Below the pieces are notes generated by a model. The model was not told the DNA's origin. It worked only from the letters and a program-made list of their open reading frames with translations, and searched no databases. A DNA stretch of 64,000 nt from Amyloporia xantha (taxonomy: Eukaryota; Basidiomycota; Agaricomycetes; Polyporales; Adustoporiaceae). A program made the position numbers and the translations under genes. How positions within the stretch are numbered: position 1 is the stretch's first letter; each line of letters begins with the position of its first letter. Below are positions 55,602 through 64,000 of this stretch, one piece after another. The stretch spans positions 310,001 to 374,000 of the forward strand of contig JAYKKR010000023.1 of the NCBI GenBank assembly GCA_036971615.1. Reading direction: 5' to 3'.

Positions 55602-58264
55602 TCAAATATAGCCATCCCACATCATCGATTCCACCTGGCTGACAGCATCGCGAGGGGGCCGAGCAGTGAGCAGAGTTTTTATAGGCTGGTTGAGCCTGAG
55701 GATGGTGTTGGCGACATTGATGTCTTCTTCAATGCGCTTCAGCTTTTCTTGCAAAGCTGCCCCTTGCAAATGCATGATTTGGGTATCCCTTGTGCTAGGG
55801 AAGCCCTCTTCTCTGCTGTTAGCGAATGGCAAAGACATCAGGCGAGAGACATCCCTGGCGCCATCCCCGACGCCATACTCGGCGCCATCCCTGGCGCCAT
55901 CCCCAACACCATCCCCGGCGCCACTCATGCTGCCATCTACACCGCCATCCGGTAGAGCAACGGGTCCTGTATTGAAATGATAGAATGAATGAGTACATCA
56001 GACTAATGGAGTGAATGAGACCATACCCGGTGAAGGAGTGGGCGGCAGGTCGAGCAAATCCCAACGCACAATGTCAGGGGGAGATCTAGACACAGCACGG
56101 TTGTGGGTGGATGGCGAACGAGGGCCAGTGGACAAGGGGATGTTGATGTTTCCTCCAGGTCTTGGAGTGTGCTGTGGCGATGGCGCCAAGTCGAAATAGG
56201 GGTCAGCGAGGGAATCCAAGATAGGTGTCACGACTTAGAGTCAAGCGACAGGGGAAGAACAAATCTAAATGGCCGAGGGCATTCGACTAGGTCTTATCAA
56301 AGCGATGACGAGCTATGCTCAAGTCTAAGGCTAGGGACAAGATAAATAAATGTAAGTAGAGGTAAGTATGTACAGGCAAGTTTGGCTTACCTAGGGACAA
56401 GAGGTTGAAACTGAAGTCCCCAGGCAGAGGCGTACTACTTATATACTACAAGAGTTCAGGGCAGGCTATCTACATGGTCCGTACGCAGAGTGGTCTGTGC
56501 GCAGCCTGAGTAAGCAGGCTATGAGTCATAAGTGATGTCGTGAGCGGAGCCCGGTCGGGGCCCGAGGTCGGCTGGCATCGTGCTTAAGTAAGTGTCCGTA
56601 AAGGGAAGGCGGGACGGAGTCCGTGGGAAAGGGACATGTGACCTGTAATGGTTGACGCGTCTGAGTCTATGAACAACGAACTTGCAGTGTTCGTTGATAG
56701 GTACTTGAGGCTTCTGTGCTCAGAAACGGCTCACTACGCCAGCTCTACATCTTCGATTCGACACTCAACTCACTCGATCACCTTCGATTCTCTCCGATCA
56801 TTCTCCGATTGCTTCGATCAGCTTCGATCATCTGCGATCATTTCGATTCTTCGACTCGATCTCCGATACCTTCGATGTTCCTACGATGCTTCGACGTGAT
56901 GCTCCGACGCTTCGACATTTCGAGACATTCCTTCGAAGAAGCCTAGCCATTTCGAGCGAACAATAGAGCAGCAGGAGAACGCATGTATCGCTTCGTGCCA
57001 CTCCGAGTCCCTCGGCCATTCGATCTTCGAGCCTAATATAGAAATCAGTGACGTCATTAGACAATGCAAGCCACTCGTACTAGTGTGCCACTCCCAATTA
57101 GTCGTAGATTGTTCTGAGTAGTAGTATAAAATCTTGTCTTAGCTAGCTCTTTCCAGACAATACATTCCACCCAGTTTCCCCCTCAGTGCAGAGCTCTTAA
57201 GTCGAGTTTGTCTCAGTTCCTCTAGAGCCTCGATTACGCTCGAGTGTTCGGCTACGCTTCGATTCTACTACGACTACGCCTACGCTTCGCTTCGATTCCC
57301 TACGACGATCCTCCGATTCTATCACGACACTCTTCGATTCTTCTACGACTTGCTTCGATTCTTCAATATTCCGACTGCGCTCCGATACCACGATCTTTCG
57401 AGACCTTTCGACCTTCCTTCGACATACTTCGAGTCCTTCGAGTATTCTCCGTACGCCTTCAAGACGTTGCTTTGCATTCGCCGAAACGCAGGACACCTTG
57501 CTGCTAACTCCCTCACACCTAGACCATTTCCATTACGATTCCTTTGCCCTTTTGTTCGCACCTTGTGCAGGGGTTAGGGTTTCGTAGGTCGTATCATCGT
57601 GTATAGTAGAATGGCCGTTCGAATAAGGGGGGAAAATAACGATGAGTAAAAGGAGAAAATCGTCCGTATATAGAAAGGAGGAAACACTCAATGTCAACTT
57701 GTGACAATAGGTGATGTTGGAATATTGAACAGGTCTCGTGATGGCGCAGAGGGCGAGGGTGAGGGCGACCGTGATAAGTCAAAATCAGCCCTCAACCATT
57801 GAGGGAAGGGCCGCTGAGGCTCAGGAGAGATGGGGGTGGGGAAATCGCAAAGTCAACAGCTCTGTGTGCAGAGGGCCGCGATGGTGCAGGGGATGGTGGG
57901 CGTTCCTGGGGTGATAAATTGAACGTTGCATTGCGATTGTCAGGAGATACCGGCGTGGGGGACTGGGCGAAGCGGAAATGTTTTGGGGGCGGAGGCTTGG
58001 ATGGCGAGGATGGCAAGTTGAATGGCGCTCGGGATGGCGCAGGCGTGGCTGTGGGCGAAGGCGACAAGTCCAAAATGGGACAGGACTGGGGATCGGACTC
58101 CTCCTGTGTAGCATCGAAGTCAAAAGGGGGCCGGGCTGGAATGAGTCAGTACATTGGCGGCGTCAGGCTAAGGAATATTGCATGCGCACCTGGTTGATGC
58201 ATGTGGAGGGGCAATGTCAGGGAAGTGGAGAAAAGCGCAATCGCCCAAGTTTTGCGAGAGGCAT
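55602..58264 (-). pseudogene. SP-repeat gene split by LTR1 (copy B)
   Basis: Same as copy A, with the LTR at 56226-57706. It has one base fewer in the G run near 57840, altering the frame after AISP. Confidence 0.7.
56226..57706 (+). repeat. solo LTR, long form (LTR1, copy B)
   Basis: 1481 bp, flanked by ATAGG at 56221-56225 and 57707-57711. It differs from copy A by a few single-base changes and length differences. Confidence 0.85.
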
Positions 58265-58431
58265 GTAATAAAGGCTTGAGGGCGACACGTGTAGTTCTGA
58301 TCGGTTGGCCGCGGATCTTTCCGGTAGGCGCCCATCTTCGACTTCCGCGCTGTGCCGTGTGCTTCTGACTTCATCTCCACGACTCTTACTGCCACCACTG
58401 TCCACTCTGCTACCCCCATTCCTCTGCTGTC

Positions 58432-59225
58432 ATGTCTATCGCGTCCATCCAACCCTCCATCCTGCTCACCACCGCACGCATTGAAGAGGCGTTGAAGGTC
58501 GCGCCGCCCTGAGGAGATCCCCGCTATCAAGAGTTTGAATCAGTGCTGTGGAAAGAGGTGGTAAGTGAACACCATGTGTTTCATTTGACATGCACATCCC
58601 ATGGACGCGCTGATGCTTTTTCAGAACGACGTGTTTGTGCCGCTGAAGGCGCTCAGCTCGCGCAATGGACTGTGAGTGCCTCCGCTCCTGGTGAGCGCAA
58701 TGGCGCAGTTCTCCCTCGCAACTGCAACCAACGTCATTACCAATATCGCCGCCATCAAGCCCGACGATCTGCTCATTGAGACGCACCGGCTCTCCAAGTA
58801 CGTGTGGCGAGGCGATTTCCTCGTCGAGAACCTGGGGGAAAATCAATGGTGGAAAGGCAAGTGGATGGCGTTCTAGCGCCACATCATTGCTAACACTTGG
58901 AGCACAGGTTTGTGGAAGCGTTCAAGTGATGTGGTGTTGGGGAAGGGGAGGATCGACAGGCGGAGGGGAGCAAGGGAAAGGTGGCGAAGCAGGGGAAGCG
59001 CAACGATGCGGGCGCCATGTCTCGGCGTCCTTCCAAAGAGACAACGGCATCGAGGGAGGATGAAGATGACATCGTCATTGTTCCGGGAAATGTGCTGAAG
59101 AGTCGGAAGGCTACTGCTGGGACGAGCAAGCAAGGTGCGAAGTCGTCGAAGAAGCCGGCGGGCAAGACCCTCCAGCAAAGCCGCCGGCATCTGAACCTGC
59201 GGCCGCCAAGGATGCTAAGGGCAGC
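58432..59225 (+). pseudogene. 5' part of Zn2Cys6 gene (copy B)
   Basis: Same as copy A. One G is missing near 58945, changing the frame early in the linker, and there is a substitution giving KSRKAT in place of KSWKAT. Confidence 0.65.
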
Positions 59226-59820
59226 ACCATCGTGGCCCAAATGCATTGCGACCCCTACCTCACGAAGCCATGCCGGCTCGAAGAATCCGTCAGCCCACTT
59301 CTCCACCCGATGCAGCGGCATTCGGCAATGTGTCAGTTGGAGGCAATCTGCGCAGTACATGGGGCGCCCAAAGCATTCCAAGCAGCGCCAATCGCCGTGC
59401 GGACCAGTGCATTTGCAGCATCGCCCCTCTCCAGGAGGCGCTTCTAGCTCGATGATATGACTTAGGTACTCTTCTCGAAGAGGAAGCCATTCTTGCATAA
59501 AGTCGTTCTGCAACTGGCTCGCTTTCAGCCTTCACATTGAACAGCCCAAATATGGTGACAGAGCTCACCTTGTGCAGACTCCTCATCGGCATCACATTGT
59601 CGAACACCACATGTTCCTGCAGCGGCTCCGAATATTGATCATGAGACGCGGCTTTAGAGGGGGACTGTGATGGAGATCTGGCATCTGCGACCTGCAGCGA
59701 TGCGCGTGGAATCGGTATTTCTTCTGGAACATAAGTTACGGCGCCTCTTGCAGTTCGCCGCTCTTTGCGCCGCACGAACATCGCATCGCCACTGACGTCT
59801 TGCTTCTTGGTGCGCGCCAT
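59226..59820 (-). pseudogene. truncated KDZ transposase (copy B)
   Basis: Starts at 59820. This copy has both the five-C run in exon 1 and the intact CxC2 frame (APPGEGRCCKC ... LGHDG), so it could encode an N-terminal, core-less transposase fragment with a read-through tail. Confidence 0.75.
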
Positions 59821-60093
59821 GACCAAATCACCGCGGACAGATGACAATTGCCTTATTGTGATCCATGACAGCTTCCTTTTCATACTGAATGAGAAACTCT
59901 CATGCCCCTTCCTCATGATGTCTTATCAATAACGGATCTTATACACGCGATCATCTGCAGGTAATTTGCCGATGCTTATCTGCAACAGATCTTCGCCATG
60001 ACCTTCCCTCAAGGCGATCACCCGATCCCCCATCCACTGCTCAAATGCAGCCCGCAGATCACGCTATTTTACCCATTCACAACCCACATCACA

Positions 60094-60880
60094 ATGGCTC
60101 CCGCTTTTGCTAATTGCGCCGAATCCGTCGCCAACCTCATCGCTATCAATTGCTGTCTTGTCGTGTACTACTCCTGGCGCTGCGAACAGGCTATCACCAC
60201 GGTGCGGACCGCTTGCACCAATCCAACCAGCAATGTCGCCATCGACCTCACGTTGGCGAGGTGGGAGATCGGGCTTCGTATGGAAATGGTACCATTTCGA
60301 AATTGTCACACCAATACATCTGCACTGACGGCTAACAGGACGCCATCAACAGGACGCCATCCGCAACTGTCTTGGCTGCCTCGCACTCGTTGGCGTCACC
60401 GACGTCGAGCTGCCGGATGTGGTCCAGAAGATCGTCAACGCTACCACGTTCGGCACCATCTCCAGGATCGATGTCATGAATATCTTGCCTTACACACCGC
60501 TTTCTGCGCCGCCATCGCCACAGCTTCAGCAACTCCATACGGACACTGACCCTGCATGGTGGACTTGGCCTGATGTCCCTCCCAGCAACCTTCCATTGTG
60601 GTGGAAGTGTCCACTGGTTGACAGAGTGAGTGCCCGCTCTTCTAGTTGTATGTGACATGCTGACACATTCCTGGTGTTACTATTTGGATAGCATCGCGGA
60701 GACACCTATCGGATCAACTGCGGCGACATGAGCGCAGTCCTCACTCGTTTGGAAGAGGTCGAGAAGCTCGCCACACGCTTTGTCGAGAACCGCCATCAAG
60801 ACGCAGACGAGATCTCCAGGATTTTGGATGGATACAGGGAGGTGCTTTTGCCAGATGAGGTGTGGGGTACTGTCTCCTAG
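60094..60880 (+). CDS. 218-aa KDZ-cargo protein of unknown function, intact copy
   Basis: Exons 60094-60288, 60353-60625 and 60692-60880 (195, 273 and 189 nt) give an uninterrupted 218-codon frame plus stop. It is homologous to the 213-aa protein at 2529-3282: IDLTLARWEIGLRMEM, LALVGVTDVELPDVVQKIVN, PAWWTWPDVPPSNLPLWW, and a C-terminal coiled coil ending LLPDEVWGTVS. The tryptophan-rich segment and helical C-terminus are the conserved parts. Function unknown. Here it has outlasted the loss of the transposase core in its element. Confidence 0.75.
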
Positions 60881-60936
60881 CGCCAGCTCGCAGGTGGGCC
60901 TCGTCTGGTTGTGTATGTATTTCTTGTCACTCCCTG

Positions 60937-61505
60937 TGTCACGAGTTGACATCGAGCGTTTCTTCCTTTCTATATACGGACGATTTTCTCCTTTTACTCA
61001 TCGATATTTTCCCCTCTTATTCGAACGGCCATTCTACTGTACACATCGCAAGCTCCTTGTTCATGGACTTAGACGTGTCGACCATTACAGGTCACATGTT
61101 CCCTTCCCACAGACTCCGTCCCGCCTTCCCTTTATGGACGTTTACTTAAGCACGGTGCCGGCCGACCTCGGGCCCCGCCGGGCTCCGCTTACGACATCAC
61201 TTACGACTCATAGCCTGCTTACTCAGGCTGCGCACAGACCACCTGCGCACGGACCATGTAGATAGCCTGCCCTGAACTCTTGTAGTATATAAGTAGTACG
61301 CCTCTGCCTGGGGACTTCAGTTTCGACCTCTTGTCCCTAGGTAAGCCAAGCTTGCCTGTACATACTTACCAGTACTTACATTTATTTATCTTGTCCCTAG
61401 CCTTAGACTTGAGCGTAGCTCGTCATCGCTTCGGTAAGACCTAGTCGAACGCCCTCAGCCTTTTAGGTTTGTTCTTCCCCTGTTGCTTGACTCTAAGTCG
61501 TGACA
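60937..61505 (-). repeat. solo LTR, short form (LTR2, copy B)
   Basis: 569 bp, flanked by CCCTG at 60932-60936 and 61506-61510; near-identical to 48552-49119. Confidence 0.85.
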
Positions 61506-61510
61506 CCCTG

Positions 61511-62417
61511 TATGAGCACGAGTGCATGACGTCCCCAGTGTCTGCCATTCGTCCAATGGACCTCGTATTTAAGTGGCTGAATCACATTACCATCCAATCA
61601 TGTGGATGGTGATGCGATTCAGACACTTAACTTCCGGGTAGCATTGACGAATGGCCCAGCTCGAGGACACCAGCAAATCATGCTCTTTGGACGTCACACC
61701 ATGTCAAAGGTGGGTGTTTCCAGGTGGTGTATGTATTCGTTGCGTCTGCACAGTGAGAGCATGAAGGCATGATGTCCTTGCGCCAGCCGATCCTTCAATG
61801 TCCTTGGTATTCAAGCGGCTGAATTGGATGGCCATCCAACAATGGTTGGATGGCGATTCGATTCAGATGCTTTGATCCAGGGTAGCATTGAAGAACCGTG
61901 CAGGTCGAGAATGCGAGCACATCATGCCGGCTGCGCACCATGTGCCACACCTACGCGCGCCATGCACGGCGCCATCGGATGGCGCATATTGCCGCTGAAC
62001 GAGGCGGCTTCATCTATGACCTTCGGAGCCACAGGTATGCGGCTCTGAAGAGCATAGATGAAGGCGCCCTGTCTGGCGAGCGATAGCGCCATCTCCCAAC
62101 AGTGAGCATCAGCGCGCATGCACTTCGCCATCGGATGGCGCCCGTTGCCGCCGGTCAAGGCCCATTTGACTTATGTCCTTCTGAGCCACAGGTATGCAGC
62201 TCGGAGGAACATAAGTCAGGTCTTCCTGTCTGGAGTCTGACTCTCTAACGTGAGTTTCAAATTTATGGTCTGAATGGATGCGGGATTCATGCATGGCGCT
62301 GTTGGATAAACCCATTAACTCCTTGCTCTCTACGTTCAAACAGTGGAATCGAGTTGCCCTCCGTGCCATGAGTACTCCGGATGCAGCTGATTTGTCCATC
62401 AGCATCAGGGGTCACTA
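61511..62417. repeat. hairpin zone (copy B)
   Basis: Near-identical to 49125-50033. Nothing codes. Confidence 0.75.
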
Positions 62418-62586
62418 GTGGTGGCCAGGATTGTAATACAATTGCCCTCAGACCTCCTGAAATGGTTGTGTATGGTGAGTTAGCATTGTATTGTAATAGA
62501 TGCCCTGCACAGATTGTGATTGTAGATCCTCACTATATTGTGAATGAGCATTGTACTACAAGCATTGTGGATGGGCCTTGTGAGCG

Positions 62587-63820
62587 CTGTGAATGATTGT
62601 GAATGAATATTGTATGTCCTGTAAATGATTGTAGATGGGTATTGTACATCCTGTGAATGATTGTGGATGGGCATTGTATGTTCTGTAGATCATTGTGGAT
62701 GAGCATTGTAAGCCCTGTTGATCATTGTGGATGAGCATTGTATGCAACAATCTGGTGCAATTATGATTATTGTATTGAATAGCCATATTGGAGTGGATCC
62801 CAGTGGCATATAGCAGCCCCAGATTGACCATTACCATATTTGGAATGGCCCATTCAAATGGTTTCTAATGATGTATAGCAAGCATTGAGCCAATTGGAAT
62901 TTTGAATAGCCGCATTCAAATGGATCCTAATGGTATATCATAACCTTACTGGACATTACCATATTTGGATTAACAGAAATAAGCGAATTTTAATATGATA
63001 TTTTGACCCAGAACCTATTCAGTAGAAATACTACAATACCCATCCACAATGATTTACAGGATATATGGTCCGTACATGAAATATGTGACCCAATACGAGT
63101 TTCACAAGGGCACCACTCATAGCGACGCTGATGGCAAGCGCGCCATCTGTACATTCTATTTTGTCGATATTTGCCAACAGTGCAATGTAATATATGACTT
63201 GACAAATAGAAAAATATTCTCTGAAATACATACAAATGGCACAGTTGATGGCAGATTGCAATGGAGGATAAATGATGCATAGGAAAGGCAAGGATGTAGT
63301 GCAATGAAGCATGAAATTATGGCACGGTAGGCAGACACATCTCCACAGGGTACATTATAGCGTTGGCCGAAGCTACAGAGCAGGCAAAAATATAGCGGTA
63401 GAATACGGCGCAGTGGGCCGACACATCGCACCAGAGTATATTATAGCATTGGCCGAAGCTACAGCGCAGGCAAAAATATAAGCGGTAGAATGCGGCGCAG
63501 TGGGCTGACACATCTCCACAGGGTACATTATAGTGTTGGCCGAAACTACAGAGCAGGCAAAAATATAGCGGTAGAATATGGCGCAGTGGGCTGACACATC
63601 GCACCAGGGTATATTATAGCATTGGCCGAAGCTACAGCGCAGGCAAAAATATAGCGGTAGAATATGGCGCAGTGGGCCGCCAGTCTTTTCAGGCGATATT
63701 TGCGCCATCGGCTCACACTGCAGCCAAGGCAATATTATGGTGTCGGCCGACGTCCGCTCTCCTTACACTGTAGGAAAATATCACCCATATCTCTCCCTAG
63801 TCATTAGGCTATAATGACTG
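62587..63820. repeat. 32-bp array, spacer, four 86-bp units and terminal repeat (copy B)
   Basis: The 32-bp array is at 62587-62746 and the 86-bp units at 63337-63681, one of them 87 bp through an added A. The terminal repeat is 63740-63820. Confidence 0.8.
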
Positions 63821-64000
63821 AATGGGCTCCGACTGCCTGGCCAGGACACATGCTAACTTATGGGGCGTATCTAGAAGGCACCGTTGTTCAAGAACGCGAC
63901 TGGATCATGATGGCTGTCGTGAACCTGGGCGCCGTCTTGGAATATGGTCGGCCAAACGCTGTCCTCAGGCGCATCTCCGGTATCGGAGGTCGAGAAGCAC
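63821..64000 (+). pseudogene. Est1/SMG-like fragment (copy 3, cut by window end)
   Basis: Near-identical to the first 180 bp of copies 1 and 2, with one substitution giving AVVNLG in place of AVMNLG. It shows that at least a third tandem unit exists. Confidence 0.7.

Larger units (their letters stand above)
38964..63820. repeat. tandem segmental duplication, ~12.4-kb unit
   Basis: Unit 1 is 38964-51350 (12,387 bp) and unit 2 is 51351-63820 (12,470 bp); a third begins at 63821 and leaves the window. Each unit is Est1-like fragment, GRF-like gene, then a KDZ derivative with two solo LTRs. The length difference is mainly one 86-bp repeat. Copies differ otherwise by scattered substitutions and single-base run differences, so the duplication is recent. 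Confidence 0.92.
55037..63820 (-). mobile_element. KDZ deletion derivative B with two solo LTRs
   Basis: This is the second tandem copy of 42654-51350. It has the same deletion junction and the same two LTRs at the same sites, proving that the LTR insertions preceded the duplication. The 218-aa gene is intact in this copy. Confidence 0.88.

Overview
The window reads as a transposon-rich, probably subgenomic-repeat region of an agaricomycete (mushroom-forming basidiomycete) nuclear genome. The evidence is short introns of about 45-60 nt with GT..AG ends in every recognisable gene, and gene families that are typical of basidiomycete mobile DNA: KDZ transposase with its CxC2 cysteine cluster, TET/JBP dioxygenase, Plavaka transposase and a DUF6532-type protein. 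No rRNA, tRNA or CRISPR was seen. Almost everything is mobile DNA; the only host-like material is a duplicated Est1/SMG-like gene fragment with its convergent neighbour, plus small captured exons.

Layout. (1) 1-29123 is one large KDZ-type element whose left tip lies outside the window. It has an 86-bp subterminal array (1-516), a noncoding zone of long imperfect hairpins (737-2444), then six cargo genes: a 213-aa unknown protein (-), the KDZ transposase (+), a TET/JBP dioxygenase (-), an HMG-like protein (+), a Zn2Cys6/coiled-coil protein (-) and a disordered SP-repeat protein (+). The right-hand 86-bp array and terminal repeat close it. (2) A Plavaka (CACTA-like) element of about 11.3 kb (17482-28811) is nested in that right-hand array, flanked by a TA duplication. 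It carries an intact four-exon transposase, captured exon fragments (importin-beta-like HEAT, coiled coil), a second HxD...H...R dioxygenase of TET/JBP type and a DUF6532-type protein. (3) 29124-33779 is a partial, internally deleted KDZ derivative. It is followed by a truncated LTR retroelement (33780-34418) and another derivative made mostly of repeats (34419-38963). (4) 38964-64000 is a tandem segmental duplication with a period of about 12.4 kb. Each unit holds an Est1/SMG-like fragment, a GRF-like zinc-finger gene and a KDZ deletion derivative carrying two solo LTRs.

How it fits together. The full element pairs a transposase with proteins that could read or rewrite DNA modification and chromatin: an oxidase of methylpyrimidines, an HMG-like protein and a Zn cluster protein. 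The derivatives keep the termini, the hairpins, the 213/218-aa gene, the transposase DNA-binding end and the SP-repeat gene, but have lost the transposase catalytic core, the TET/JBP gene and the HMG gene. The transposition and modification roles are inferred from families; nothing here shows activity. Several KDZ and Est1 reading frames are broken by single-base length differences, often in C or G runs, and near-identical copies disagree at the same runs, so some breaks may be sequencing errors rather than decay.
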